From NCBI RefSeq assembly GCF_020510425.1, contig NZ_JAHBAH010000001.1, positions 1,550,001-1,614,000 of the forward strand: DNA of 64,000 nt. Reading direction: 5' to 3'. Position numbers and translations under genes: made by a program. The notes under the pieces are model-generated. The model made no database searches and was not told where the DNA came from. It was given only the letters and a program-made list of their open reading frames with translations. Of this stretch, positions 41,486 through 49,818 are shown piece after piece. Source of the DNA: Quatrionicoccus australiensis. Lineage in GTDB: Bacteria > Pseudomonadota > Gammaproteobacteria > Burkholderiales > Rhodocyclaceae. Each line of letters opens with the position of its first letter. Position 1 is the stretch's first letter.

Positions 41486-41896
41486 TTAGCGGTTCAGCTG
41501 CCGCAGTAGGGTTGCATCGTCAGGCAGCGGAGCAGTCGTAGGTGCGGTGACGGCGCCATCCGTTGCTTTCGATAGTTGAGCCCCTGCATAGGCGGTGCCG
41601 GTGTCACGTGCTTGTTGCGCTTCACGTGACTTCTGCTGCGCGTAGGCCAGGTCCGCTTGCACGTTCGCGTCATGCGCTGCGGCGCGCTTCTCGTACTTCT
41701 CAATCGTGGCCTGGCTTGACCCTGCCCGCTTGTGGTACTCCGCCAGGCTGTCGGCCTTGTCCCGTTCGTGAATTTCAACCAGCGTGGTTTGATTCGCTAC
41801 GGTTTCAGAGGTCCCCGTCGTGAAGTACATCAGGGTGAAGTAGGCCAGCACGCACCCACAGACCAAACCCAGTGTAGTTTTAGCCCAATTTTCCAT
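41486..41896 (-). CDS. Membrane-anchored coiled-coil protein of 136 residues
   Basis: One N-terminal membrane helix (TTLGLVCGCVLAYFTLMYF) is followed by a long charged helix (near residues 35-100) and a threonine/proline tail. It is second in the operon behind promoter copy 14, 15 bases after the lipoprotein gene. Likely located in the periplasm with an inner-membrane anchor. Confidence 0.55.
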   Translation of the reverse strand: MENWAKTTLGLVCGCVLAYFTLMYFTTGTSETVANQTTLVEIHERDKADSLAEYHKRAGSSQATIEKYEKRAAAHDANVQADLAYAQQKSREAQQARDTGTAYAGAQLSKATDGAVTAPTTAPLPDDATLLRQLNR

Positions 41897-41911
41897 GTGA
41901 ATAGTCCTTTC

Positions 41912-43000
41912 TTAGTTAGGCTTGAGTTCAGCGCTGTACTTGTTCGAAGCGCCAACGTCACCGGAGCTGTTCGACCCGGTATCAACCTTGTGCTCGTAGG
42001 ACGCACCGCTGCTCTTTTGCAGGGCAATCTCAGCCTTGCCGTTGAAGAGAATGCCGTCGCCGTAGTACACGTTGCCGTTGCGCGTAATCTGAAGGCCCTT
42101 TTCGTCTTGCTTGATATATTCCCCGGTGCTCGGGAAATAGAGTTCAAGCGGGCTGCCGGCTTCACCGTTAGATACAAAGTAGTCCGGTGCTTTTACGCGC
42201 TGCATAGCGGCCAGCTTCACATCCCGCGGAGTTTCCCGGATATGCGCCACGATGGCGTGGCGGGCGTCGTTCAGGTCCAGCAGCTTGGCGCTTTCCAGCT
42301 TGTCCACCCAGGGGCGTTCGAGGTCAATCGTGTTGCGAAGCGAAGCAATACCATCCGCCAACTTGTCTAGCGGCCCCTTAGGCAACATGCGCTCTTTCGA
42401 GAAGCTATCCGAGGTATCACCGCGAATGCCTGGACTCTTCTGCGAGGCTACCCAAGCCATCTCAGCGGCAACAACGCTGCCGTCCAGGTAAATATCGGTA
42501 AAGTGCTCTCGGGCCGCAGCGTAGTCACCTTTCGACAGCGCGCCATAAGCGGAAATCAGGTACTCACGGAAATCCTGGCCTTCCGGGGTTTCACTTTTCG
42601 TGGCCGCCAGCTTAGCCAACATGGCATCCGCCATGGCTTTTTGCTTGTCGGTAACCGTGCCTTCCGGCTTATCAAGACCCAGCTCTTTCAGCTTGTCCGT
42701 CATCGGGTACAGCAGCGAAGCGCCGTCGTATTTAACGGCCTTCGTGTACTTCACCTGGTCAATACCCAGCTCTTTGACAATCGACGGGTGCACTACGCCA
42801 AACATGGTGCTGATAGGCGCCGTAGACGAAATGCTAACGTTCTTGCTGTCAGAGACGGTATGGCCGTCCGAGACGTTAGAGGACACGGCCACTTTCTGGC
42901 CCATATCGTGTGAATTGCTGGCCGAAAGGCCATTCTTATCCCCGCAGGCGGTTAGAGAGAGGACAACTGCCACGGCAATTGCAATTTTCGAGAGGTGCAT
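41912..43000 (-). CDS. Lipoprotein of 362 residues, unknown
   Basis: ATG 43000 (MHLSKIAIAVAVVLSLTACG) gives a signal with lipobox LTAC; GAAGGCTGT precedes it. The mature part has a serine-rich linker, a helical domain and a C-terminal region with repeated glycine/tyrosine strands. First gene of the copy 14 operon. Function not recognised. Confidence 0.6.
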   Translation of the reverse strand: MHLSKIAIAVAVVLSLTACGDKNGLSASNSHDMGQKVAVSSNVSDGHTVSDSKNVSISSTAPISTMFGVVHPSIVKELGIDQVKYTKAVKYDGASLLYPMTDKLKELGLDKPEGTVTDKQKAMADAMLAKLAATKSETPEGQDFREYLISAYGALSKGDYAAAREHFTDIYLDGSVVAAEMAWVASQKSPGIRGDTSDSFSKERMLPKGPLDKLADGIASLRNTIDLERPWVDKLESAKLLDLNDARHAIVAHIRETPRDVKLAAMQRVKAPDYFVSNGEAGSPLELYFPSTGEYIKQDEKGLQITRNGNVYYGDGILFNGKAEIALQKSSGASYEHKVDTGSNSSGDVGASNKYSAELKPN

Positions 43001-43030
43001 ACAGCCTTCTTTGGTGGTTGAGATAAGGAC

Positions 43031-43060
43031 GTATAACCACCTGGCCCGTTTCATAGGCGC
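43031..43060 (-). promoter_or_regulatory. Element promoter motif, copy 14
   Basis: Spacer CTGGCCCGTTT. GTGGTT and AACCAC enclose the presumed start site. Confidence 0.8.
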
Positions 43061-43085
43061 GTCACCCTTGTTGCGCCTGGCGGCG

Positions 43086-43182
43086 CCATCGCCATAGGAT
43101 TGACTCCTGGACACAGACGACTTTGAGAGCTGGCCGGCAGGCAGTCACCAGCGCGCAGTTGCCAATCCTTTGGCGAGCCGAC
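43086..43182. repeat. Dispersed palindrome, full copy D
   Basis: GCCATCGCCATAGG and CCAATCCTTTGGCGAGCCGAC are the ends. The rest of the gap to 43375 holds the hairpins GGGGAG/CTCCCC and CTGGCAAC/GTTGCCAG but no gene. Confidence 0.5.
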
Positions 43183-43375
43183 CCGTGACCGCTGCCCAAA
43201 AGAAAAGGGGAGCATCCATAGCCACTCCCCCTCTCAACTGGCAACCCCGTTGCCAGAGACTACTAGACACGTTATGACTGCCACACCATTAGCGTGCAAG
43301 GCAGTATAGGCATAGCTGAAAAAGAACAGAGCCGAAAAACCGGCCCTGTATTCATGCTCCTTTCGTTGCAGTCGT

Positions 43376-44551
43376 TTAAAGGTTAGCCGACAGGCTGAAC
43401 ATCAGGCGGTTCTTGTCGGTCGCATCATTTTCCAGCGCACGTGCGAAGCCCAGGTGCCAGTCCACCACGCCAACTGCGTTGACTTGAGCCGAGCCCCGCA
43501 CACCAACCTCGACCGCCGACGCCTTAACATCAGTTCGGCCGGACTGCATGCCCACGCCACCAGAGATACCGGCGTAGGCGCGAGCGCCGCCCGTCATTGC
43601 AGGTGAAAAGAGCTTCACACCGGCTGACAGGCCCGACGGAGCCGCCTTGGCGCCGGCTGCATAGCTGGCACCTTTATCCGGGCCGCCCAGGGTGAACAGC
43701 GCCGGCGCCGGGGTATTGTCACCCCCAATTTGCCAGGCGCCGGAGACCAGCAGCCCAAAGTCGTGCGGCAGCGTTTGACCGGTGGCAATCTTGCCGCTGG
43801 CGAGATTGAAGCCTGCTCCATCCGTGCCTGCCGTACCGTGCTCGACGTGCAAGTCCCAGTTAGAGTCGGCAACCACACCCAGCGCGGTAGCTGAGACGGT
43901 GGTATACGAGTGCGACTCGCCGCCCAGGGTGTAGCTCACTACGCCGCCGCGGCCCTCCACGGCGAACGGCAGGTTGCCCGCCGTATGTGCCGGCAGCTGG
44001 CCGATAACGCCGTATTTCGTGATGGCCAGCGACTGCACCGTTTGGCCATCGGGGCCCGTGCGGCCCATCGGCACCGGAGCCGGCACCAGGGTAACGACCG
44101 GGCCCGCCACAGTTGAAGAAACAGAAACAGAGGGACCAGCCTTGGGCATGTCACCCACTGCCATACCCACACGGCGAGACACTTCCACGCCCACGAGACC
44201 CCGACCAACTGGCGTTCGCAGCTGGCCGCTCAGCTCTCCGAAACGCTGGTCCAGAACGGCATCCTTGACCAGGGTGGTGCCCACATTCACATCATAAACA
44301 ACAGCACCAGCCCCACTGGCGGTGCCAGCAGCAACGGCACCCGAAAGCTTAGCGGCGACCAGGTTCTTGCCACTGTGGAACGGGGCAACATCCGACGCCA
44401 GCACGGCAACACGAGCGCGGGAACCGGCCAGTGCGGCATTAAGCTTGGCAAAAGCATCCGGCTCAGCCGTAGCGGCAGCCGGAGCGTATATAGCGGCCGG
44501 AGCCGGGGGGGCAACGAGTTCATCAACAGGCGGGGTTACATCCATAGTCAT
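43376..44551 (-). CDS. Glycine/alanine/valine-rich protein of 391 residues, possibly surface-exposed
   Basis: GGAG lies eight bases before ATG 44551. There is no clear signal peptide: the first 30 residues are proline/alanine-rich. The rest consists of many short strands with alternating hydrophobic residues (for example GVVSYTLGGESHSYTTVSA) and ends NRLMFSLSANL, reminiscent of an outer-membrane barrel. The export route is unclear. Single-gene unit of promoter copy 15. Confidence 0.5.
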   Translation of the reverse strand: MTMDVTPPVDELVAPPAPAAIYAPAAATAEPDAFAKLNAALAGSRARVAVLASDVAPFHSGKNLVAAKLSGAVAAGTASGAGAVVYDVNVGTTLVKDAVLDQRFGELSGQLRTPVGRGLVGVEVSRRVGMAVGDMPKAGPSVSVSSTVAGPVVTLVPAPVPMGRTGPDGQTVQSLAITKYGVIGQLPAHTAGNLPFAVEGRGGVVSYTLGGESHSYTTVSATALGVVADSNWDLHVEHGTAGTDGAGFNLASGKIATGQTLPHDFGLLVSGAWQIGGDNTPAPALFTLGGPDKGASYAAGAKAAPSGLSAGVKLFSPAMTGGARAYAGISGGVGMQSGRTDVKASAVEVGVRGSAQVNAVGVVDWHLGFARALENDATDKNRLMFSLSANL

Positions 44552-44581
44552 TACTGGTACTCCAAGGGTTTAGGTACATGC

Positions 44582-44611
44582 GTATAACCACTCGAAGCCG
44601 ACCATAGGCGC
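44582..44611 (-). promoter_or_regulatory. Element promoter motif, copy 15
   Basis: Spacer TCGAAGCCGAC. The terminator of the candidate small RNA ends seven bases upstream. Confidence 0.8.
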
Positions 44612-44617
44612 TGACCC

Positions 44618-44718
44618 AAAAAAAATGCCACCCCGTTTTTAGGCGGGGAGGCATGGCCAGGACACACACACTGCAAGGTACTACGGAGGAGGAAACAACA
44701 GGCACTGCAAATTCGATG
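44618..44718 (-). ncRNA. Candidate small regulatory RNA, about 100 nt
   Basis: On the minus strand TTGACA (44753-44748), 17 bases and TAGAAT (44730-44725) form a near-consensus sigma-70 promoter. About 90 bases later TGCCTCCCCG pairs with CGGGGTGGCA and eight U follow, an ideal intrinsic terminator. No convincing start codon with a ribosome binding site lies between. The RNA contains CCUCCUCC, which could pair with ribosome binding sites. An unannotated short peptide is the alternative. Confidence 0.6.
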
Positions 44719-44724
44719 AAAAGC

Positions 44725-44753
44725 ATTCTACACGAGCGCGCTCCTTATGTCAA
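44725..44753 (-). promoter_or_regulatory. Promoter of the candidate small RNA
   Basis: TTGACA-N17-TAGAAT. A nine-base palindrome (AAAACATAA, TTATGTTTT) at 44758-44780 lies just upstream and could be an operator. Confidence 0.65.
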
Positions 44754-44783
44754 TAATAAAACATAAGATATTTATGTTTTTAA

Positions 44784-44813
44784 GCGCCCATAAGTCCGGG
44801 CAAGTGGTTATAC
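44784..44813 (+). promoter_or_regulatory. Element promoter motif, copy 16
   Basis: Rightward. The first box is GCGCCCATA, the most divergent copy; spacer AGTCCGGGCAA. The gene starts 112 bases away, leaving a leader with a TTGCCGGCGACGCCGG hairpin. Confidence 0.7.
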
Positions 44814-44925
44814 GTAAGTGTCAACCACACAAAAGGACTTGCCGGCGACGCCGGAGGAAATAGCGAGACAACTGAGTGACTAACCCGCCCATCCGGGCAA
44901 TGGCGATAGCCGGCATGAAACACGC

Positions 44926-45816
44926 ATGCCAGCACTCAACTGGACCGCTACCCCTGAAGCACAAGCCGCTGCACGCGAAAAGAAAGCAGCTAACGTTGGC
45001 GCCGCAAAAGAAGGTGCCGCCCGCGAACGTCACGTTGTCGAGCGCCTGAAAAAGCGTATCAACGTCCCTTGCGTCATCTTCACGCAAGGCTACGCAGCAG
45101 ACGACGAAACTGAGCGCAAAGGCGAATTGCCTACCGACGCCGGCTACGAACCCAGCATTGCCGACTACCGCATTGAGCGCGTTCACAAAGACGTGCCGGC
45201 CCGCGTTCACGTGGAAGTCACGGGTAGCTCGAGCAAGTACATGAAAGTCGGCATGCACTTCTGGATTCGCATTGAGAAGCTGAAGCAATCGCAGCGCACT
45301 GGCGATACCAAATACTACGCCCTGCATTACGACAACTTCGGCTTCGGTAATGGCCGCGTTGAGCCCTGGACCGCGTATTTTCACGTCCCGGCGGACGCTT
45401 TCGACCTGTCCGGCACCGTTGCCGACATCGAGGCGCGCTACAACGACCGCCGCGGCGTACACGTCCGCTGGAGCAACCAGCAGGCTTTCCTTGCCCTGCC
45501 CTACGATACGGAATACCGCATCACTGAAACGCAGGTTGTTGCTGATATTGAGCGCATTCTCAACAAGGCCTGGTTTGACGCTAAGCTGGACGCTGAGACC
45601 CAAGCCGCCGACGCCGCATGGCACGCACTGCTGCAAGCCGACGCAGCCAAGCTGGAAGCCCTGAATTTGGACTTCATGGCCCGCCGCATGAAGCTTACCT
45701 GGCGCGACAACGCAGTCCAGACGCTGAATGCCGCTGAGCAAAAGACGCTTCAAGCCATCGGTTCGCTGAATACCCCGGACCTGCTGAAAAGCTACGTTGC
45801 GGCCATCAACGCCTAA
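44926..45816 (+). CDS. Unknown protein of 296 residues
   Basis: The protein (MPALNWTATPEAQAAAREKK) has a charged helical N terminus, a central alpha/beta part (SIADYRIERV, VHVEVTGSSS) that faintly resembles a nuclease fold, and a helical C terminus. The lysine expected in a PD-D/ExK site is not seen. No signal peptide. It is the only rightward gene in this part of the element. Confidence 0.5.
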   Translation: MPALNWTATPEAQAAAREKKAANVGAAKEGAARERHVVERLKKRINVPCVIFTQGYAADDETERKGELPTDAGYEPSIADYRIERVHKDVPARVHVEVTGSSSKYMKVGMHFWIRIEKLKQSQRTGDTKYYALHYDNFGFGNGRVEPWTAYFHVPADAFDLSGTVADIEARYNDRRGVHVRWSNQQAFLALPYDTEYRITETQVVADIERILNKAWFDAKLDAETQAADAAWHALLQADAAKLEALNLDFMARRMKLTWRDNAVQTLNAAEQKTLQAIGSLNTPDLLKSYVAAINA

Positions 45817-45822
45817 CAAAGA

Positions 45823-45850
45823 AACGCCAGCTAACCCCTGGCGTTGTTGT
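45823..45850. terminator. Terminator between converging genes
   Basis: AACGCCAG and CTGGCGTT pair around CTAACCC, followed by GTTGTT. Confidence 0.6.
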
Positions 45851-46551
45851 TAAAGCATGGCGACGGGTTGCGCTGAAATCAGCGGACGGAGCGGCGCAAT
45901 CAAGGCCTTATGCCACTGCCACCCCTTCCCCTCTGGATTAACTGCAACGTAACGCTGGCCCAGTGTAAAGCGGGACGCCAGCGTAGGCACAAACCGCGGC
46001 CCCACTGTTGTAAAGAGCAGAATGCCGCGCCGGCCGCACTTCCCGTAGACCGCCAATTCGACGAGAGTGCCGCAAATCACCGGCGTCTCCGGCTCCGGCG
46101 CATTGCACGTCATCAGCGATTTGTAGCGCTCAGCCCACCGCTTGTGCAGATTGTAGAAGCCGCTACGGCGCGCTTCGGCAACGCCATGGTGCACGAGATA
46201 CGGCAGGCGCACACGAGCCCCAGCGAGATAGTCCGCGCCAAAAGAGCCGATACCGGAGCACTTACCGGCGTGTTCAATGTCCGCGAGAATTTGAGCATCG
46301 AGCACCGCGGGCGCGAGGTTGCCCGTCACGTAGCCATCGGCATGGTCAAGGTAGCAAGCGACATCACCGGCATAGAGCAGGCGCGGCGAAACGTGCGGGC
46401 GCACCACATCGTCAACCGTGCGGATGAGTGCCACATCGTCTTCGGACGCGACAACAAGCCCCAACGGGTAGCGGTCAAGAGAAGGTGCCGCTACGCGTTC
46501 GAAATCACGAAGTGGCACAGGCAGCTGCGAGGTGATAGTTAGCATTTCCAT
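45850..46551 (-). CDS. Unknown protein of 233 residues
   Basis: ATG 46551 (MEMLTITSQLPVPLRDFERV) starts one base after the stop of the preceding gene, whereas the longer frame runs antisense-like through that gene. The protein appears soluble, with no signal peptide. Third gene of the copy 17 operon. Function not recognised. Confidence 0.5.
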   Translation of the reverse strand: MEMLTITSQLPVPLRDFERVAAPSLDRYPLGLVVASEDDVALIRTVDDVVRPHVSPRLLYAGDVACYLDHADGYVTGNLAPAVLDAQILADIEHAGKCSGIGSFGADYLAGARVRLPYLVHHGVAEARRSGFYNLHKRWAERYKSLMTCNAPEPETPVICGTLVELAVYGKCGRRGILLFTTVGPRFVPTLASRFTLGQRYVAVNPEGKGWQWHKALIAPLRPLISAQPVAML

Positions 46552-46552
46552 C

Positions 46553-47050
46553 CTACCCATTGATAACACCACCACCGTCCCGCGTAGGGGCCTTGCCCAG
46601 CAGTCGCCAGCCGTAACGCTGCGCAACCAGCGACAACGCATCGGACGGGTGAATATCCGACGGGGCAATATCGCGGCTTTCCCACACGCTGGCTTCACGA
46701 GCTGCGGCGGTGATAGAGATAACCGCCAGCTCAGCGACATCCTGCGCATCCGAAGCAGGACCAACGATAAGCACCTTGCCCGGCGCCAGCGTTGCCGCAG
46801 CGGCAGCTACGGCGCGCGAGCGAGCAACGAGGTACACGCGGTCTTCGGCGTTTGCAGCTTCAATCGCGCACTGGACGTTATCAGCGCGCAAATCAAGCAG
46901 CACAACACTGGCGGGCGTACTATCAGCCGCAGCACACGAAACAGCGGCAGCGGCGTACGGTGGGGCTTTCTCTTTCTCACCAGCCATAGCCGCGCGAGCA
47001 GAGGCCGCCAGGAGCATGGCGGCAATCAGGGCGTAAACAAGCGGGCGCAT
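46553..47050 (-). CDS. Exported protein of 165 residues, unknown
   Basis: The signal peptide MRPLVYALIAAMLLAASARA is cleaved near AMA-GEKEK. The mature protein is alanine-rich and contains two cysteines, one near residue 39 and one in NVQCAIEAANAEDRV. Its ATG overlaps the stop codon of the tiny membrane gene before it (TGATG). Confidence 0.55.
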   Translation of the reverse strand: MRPLVYALIAAMLLAASARAAMAGEKEKAPPYAAAAVSCAAADSTPASVVLLDLRADNVQCAIEAANAEDRVYLVARSRAVAAAAATLAPGKVLIVGPASDAQDVAELAVISITAAAREASVWESRDIAPSDIHPSDALSLVAQRYGWRLLGKAPTRDGGGVING

Positions 47051-47211
47051 CAGGCGGCCTCCTGGACCGCGGCAGCAATGAGCGGCGCGGTGGCAGAGCC
47101 CACTGCGATACCGGCAAGCACGGCGACATTGAGCACAATCACCAGGTAGCCGGCGGCTTTGGTAACTGCGAGCAATGAGTCAAATTTGGAAAGGGTTTTT
47201 TGGTGTGGCAT
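47050..47211 (-). CDS. Small membrane protein of 53 residues
   Basis: A basic start (MPHQKTLSKFDSLLAVTKAA) is followed by one membrane helix (YLVIVLNVAVLAGIAVG). It begins 37 bases after promoter copy 17 and is translationally coupled to the exported protein gene after it. Confidence 0.55.
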   Translation of the reverse strand: MPHQKTLSKFDSLLAVTKAAGYLVIVLNVAVLAGIAVGSATAPLIAAAVQEAA

Positions 47212-47248
47212 CCGTTAATCCTTGAATGTAGTTAGGGCAGATGAGCCG

Positions 47249-47278
47249 GTATAACCACTACCGCCACCCCATAGGCGC
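47249..47278 (-). promoter_or_regulatory. Element promoter motif, copy 17
   Basis: Spacer TACCGCCACCC, as in copy 6. It drives the three-gene operon 47211-45850. A GAGTA cluster (TTGAGTAAATGAGTAACTAC) lies upstream at 47299. Confidence 0.8.
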
Positions 47279-47326
47279 CGCACGCGGCATGTCCTGTAAT
47301 TGAGTAAATGAGTAACTACCGGACAC

Positions 47327-47400
47327 AAAAAGGCCGCTGACTTTCGCCAGCGGCCCGTTTGCTTGTCATAGCTAATTTGTCCTTCAAAGAACTCCCAATG
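47327..47400 (-). ncRNA. Short terminated transcript from promoter copy 18
   Basis: Copy 18 is not followed by a gene. About 45 bases after it GGCCGCTG pairs with CAGCGGCC across eight bases (47332-47355) and five U follow, so the expected product is an RNA of about 75 nt. A 17-codon frame starting ATGACAAGC runs through the hairpin and is not convincing. Confidence 0.45.
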
Positions 47401-47407
47401 CCCTTAC

Positions 47408-47437
47408 GTATAACCACATCCGGCTGACCATAGGCGG
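47408..47437 (-). promoter_or_regulatory. Element promoter motif, copy 18 (no gene behind it)
   Basis: The first box is CCGCCTATG. Spacer ATCCGGCTGAC. Confidence 0.75.
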
Positions 47438-47505
47438 TGGGGGTGCAGTTATTTAGCGGTCACGGGTCAACTTCGCCATAGGGGTTGCTGCTGGACCACA
47501 CACCA

Positions 47506-47530
47506 TGAAAACCGCCCCGGAGGGCGGTGT
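47506..47530 (-). terminator. Terminator of the 47535 operon
   Basis: ACCGCCC-CGGA-GGGCGGT with AAA on its left. Confidence 0.6.
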
Positions 47531-47534
47531 GGGG

Positions 47535-47981
47535 TTACTTCAGTTCGGCGGCGTACTTGTGGACCAGCTTCTTGCCCGCGGCGGCCATGGCTGACCGGTC
47601 CAGGCCCCACAAGGGGCTCTTCTTCAAGTCGTAGGTTTTGCCGTGCTCCAGGTACATGAAAATGTAGTAGCCAAAGGTGGTGCCCCGGTTATTCAGGCCA
47701 TAATCCCACGACATGCACATGTAGTCAGAAGACCAGTCGTCGATGAGTTCATACAGGGCGGCATCCGACAGAAAAGCCAGCTCAGGCAGCAGCTCACGCG
47801 CGTCCGGGATATTTTCGGCAATGTCTTCGGCTTCCGCCCAGGCATCCTTCAGACGCTCGATGAGCCGGGCTTGCAGCTCGGGCGAGCGGGCCAGCACTTG
47901 AAACGGCAAGGCCGGGACTTCCTGCTCAAGGCCAAGTTCTTCGACACCGAGGTATTTTTGCAGGTTGAGCGCAATAAGCAT
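47535..47981 (-). CDS. Unknown protein of 148 residues
   Basis: The protein (MLIALNLQKYLGVEELGLEQ) is acidic, helical in its first part and rich in tyrosine and tryptophan near residues 85-110. No signal peptide. Second gene behind promoter copy 19. Confidence 0.5.
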   Translation of the reverse strand: MLIALNLQKYLGVEELGLEQEVPALPFQVLARSPELQARLIERLKDAWAEAEDIAENIPDARELLPELAFLSDAALYELIDDWSSDYMCMSWDYGLNNRGTTFGYYIFMYLEHGKTYDLKKSPLWGLDRSAMAAAGKKLVHKYAAELK

Positions 47982-47985
47982 GGCG

Positions 47986-48297
47986 TTAGGCCTTCACGTC
48001 AGAAACTTCAGTGAAAACAGACCACCCTACGACGGCGGCGTACTCAGCTTGCGTAGCGGCGTCGACATCGGCAATTTGCAAACCATCAGCAACTTGCAAA
48101 ACGAGTTTGCCTTGGTATTCGGCCATCAGGCGGTCCAACTGTTCCGTGGAAGCGATGCCGACCGGCGCGTGGCCACCGCACTGGCGGGCCCAGGCAGACG
48201 TTTGCGGCTCAGCAGCGGGCCGCGGGATACTGATATAGCCTTCGTGCGAGTGCAGTTCGCGGACATCGGCGGAGTTGATAGAAGCGGTGTGAATCAT
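47986..48297 (-). CDS. Unknown protein of 103 residues
   Basis: ATG 48297 (MIHTASINSADVRELHSHEG) is chosen over a longer frame that would translate the promoter motif. The protein is soluble and acidic. First gene of the copy 19 operon. No family recognised. Confidence 0.5.
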   Translation of the reverse strand: MIHTASINSADVRELHSHEGYISIPRPAAEPQTSAWARQCGGHAPVGIASTEQLDRLMAEYQGKLVLQVADGLQIADVDAATQAEYAAVVGWSVFTEVSDVKA

Positions 48298-48330
48298 AGG
48301 TGTTACCCCTTGTGGTTGATAGATACTTCC

Positions 48331-48360
48331 GTATAACCACTTAGGCCCACTCATAGGCGC
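48331..48360 (-). promoter_or_regulatory. Element promoter motif, copy 19
   Basis: Spacer TTAGGCCCACT; the gene start is 33 bases away. Confidence 0.8.
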
Positions 48361-48371
48361 CACACACCATG

Positions 48372-48394
48372 AAAAACCGCCCGGGAGGGCGGTG
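48372..48394 (-). terminator. Terminator of the 48405 unit
   Basis: ACCGCCC-GGGA-GGGCGGT with AAAA on its left. Confidence 0.6.
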
Positions 48395-48404
48395 GGGGAT
48401 TCGC

Positions 48405-48827
48405 TTAAAAGGTGGCGGTCACCGTCACGGTTATTTTCGGACCTTCGGTTTCAGCATCCGGCCAGCCGTTACCATCCGCTTTAGTCAGCACGTAAAGGCA
48501 GTAGGGGCACATGCGTTGGCGAAGCGTAGTTAGTGCGCCAGCGCCGTCTGCGCCAGTCAGCACGTCGTGCGCCGGTGTGCCGGTCAGCCACTCAGCCAAG
48601 GCGGCCGAGCCGCGGTCAAAGACGGCAGCGCAAATAGCTTTCGGAGACAGGCGACCTTCGGAATGCAGCTTGGCGAGCATCGCGTGCAGCGTAATGGCAG
48701 TTATATGGTCGAAATACTGCTTCGAAGGGTTGTCGCTCGGCTCATCCGGCAGCAGGGCGCCGCGCAGGGTGTCAATCGACGGGAAGTGCAGGCCTTCATA
48801 GCAGACGACGGTTTGGGCTTGGGTCAT
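48405..48827 (-). CDS. Unknown protein of 140 residues with a CPYC motif
   Basis: ATG 48827 (MTQAQTVVCYEGLHFPSIDT) lies 30 bases from the promoter motif. Near residue 108 is RMCPYCLYVLTKADGNGW; a CPYC pair is known from glutaredoxins, but the surrounding fold does not look like one. No signal peptide. A single-gene unit. Confidence 0.5.
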   Translation of the reverse strand: MTQAQTVVCYEGLHFPSIDTLRGALLPDEPSDNPSKQYFDHITAITLHAMLAKLHSEGRLSPKAICAAVFDRGSAALAEWLTGTPAHDVLTGADGAGALTTLRQRMCPYCLYVLTKADGNGWPDAETEGPKITVTVTATF

Positions 48828-48857
48828 GAATACTCCAGGTGGGTTATAGGCACTTGC

Positions 48858-48887
48858 GTATAACCACTCGGTCTGTTCCATAGGCGC
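48858..48887 (-). promoter_or_regulatory. Element promoter motif, copy 20
   Basis: Spacer TCGGTCTGTTC. The dispersed palindrome copy E begins within three bases of its upstream end. Confidence 0.8.
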
Positions 48888-48970
48888 TAGACCCCATCGC
48901 CAGGGTGGTTGCGTGAAATCGGCTACTGCGCTGGCGCGCGAGAGCAGCATCAACCCCATTGGCGAGCCAA
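48884..48970. repeat. Dispersed palindrome, full copy E
   Basis: CCCCATCGCCAGGGTGG and CCCCATTGGCGAGCC are the ends and GCGCTGGCGCGC the centre. From here to 49260 there is no gene, only small hairpins such as AAGGGCCCTGGTGGACCCTT. Confidence 0.55.
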
Positions 48971-49258
48971 CCTATGCCACCGGAGGCACATAAGAAAAAA
49001 GGGCTGCCATCGCTGGTAACCCTTTCCCAACCGGCCGCTTGTACATAGCCCGGTTTACGCCTACGGCCATACCCCCACATAAGGCGCCGTGTTGAGTATA
49101 GACACATTATGTTTTCGGGCTGGCTATAGAAAGAAGAAAGGGCCCTGGTGGACCCTTTCCCAAGCTTTCGCTTGTAGGCAACATCGGCGAATGTGCGCTG
49201 ATACCGTATAGGTCACCCGTCGTAAACCGCCCGCCATTCGAGCTAGGTCTCCTTAACG

Positions 49259-49286
49259 AAAAAGGCCGCCCTCGCGGACGGCCCGT
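49259..49286 (-). terminator. Terminator of the pilus operon
   Basis: GGCCGCCCTCGCGGACGGCC is an imperfect stem with AAAAA on its left. Confidence 0.5.
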
Positions 49287-49304
49287 TTTCGGCACACATC
49301 ACTA

Positions 49305-49796
49305 TCAGTACGAAATGATGAGATTGGCGGTGCGCGATTGCAGCTGACCTGAGTGCGCAAAACCGCCGCCGGCAGCCTGGCCTGCGGCCTGGATGTAGAT
49401 GCGAGCATCTGCGCGTCCGCCGGTGTAGTCGCCAATCGGCGTCGTGCCGCTGATGCCCGGGCCGGTCGCCAGCGGCAGTGAGTAGCCGGCATCGGACCAG
49501 AGCGAGATGGTTACATCTTCGACGCCGCCGCCATCGAGCGTCGTGGCGACAGTGTCAGCGTCCGATTTAATCGTCCAGGCCACGCCGTCGTCACACCAGG
49601 CCATGACATCCACATGGGTGCGCGAGGGCTGGGTGACATCAACCGGTGTCAGCGAGACACCGGGGATGCTCACCCATTCGCACGACGGAACGACTTCGAG
49701 TGAGATTGGTACGTCGACAGACAGCGTCACGGCACTGGCCGAACCGCATGCAACGCAAAGAGCAGCAGCGGCGACGAGAGATTGCAGATATTTCAT
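49305..49796 (-). CDS. Csu-type pilin / spore coat U domain protein (minor or tip)
   Basis: ATG 49796 (MKYLQSLVAAAALCVACGSA) begins a signal peptide. The 163-residue protein ends QSRTANLIISY, the C-terminal strand pattern of spore coat U domains, and has two mature cysteines for the usual disulphide. Last gene of the pilus operon; its divergence from the next pilin suggests a tip or minor subunit. Confidence 0.7.
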   Translation of the reverse strand: MKYLQSLVAAAALCVACGSASAVTLSVDVPISLEVVPSCEWVSIPGVSLTPVDVTQPSRTHVDVMAWCDDGVAWTIKSDADTVATTLDGGGVEDVTISLWSDAGYSLPLATGPGISGTTPIGDYTGGRADARIYIQAAGQAAGGGFAHSGQLQSRTANLIISY

Positions 49797-49818
49797 AGTG
49801 GGTATCCTTGAGTTGGGG

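Noticed and set aside
48405..48827. Glutaredoxin-like protein from the CPYC motif
   Set aside because: The motif lies near the C terminus and no thioredoxin fold or cis-proline motif follows it.
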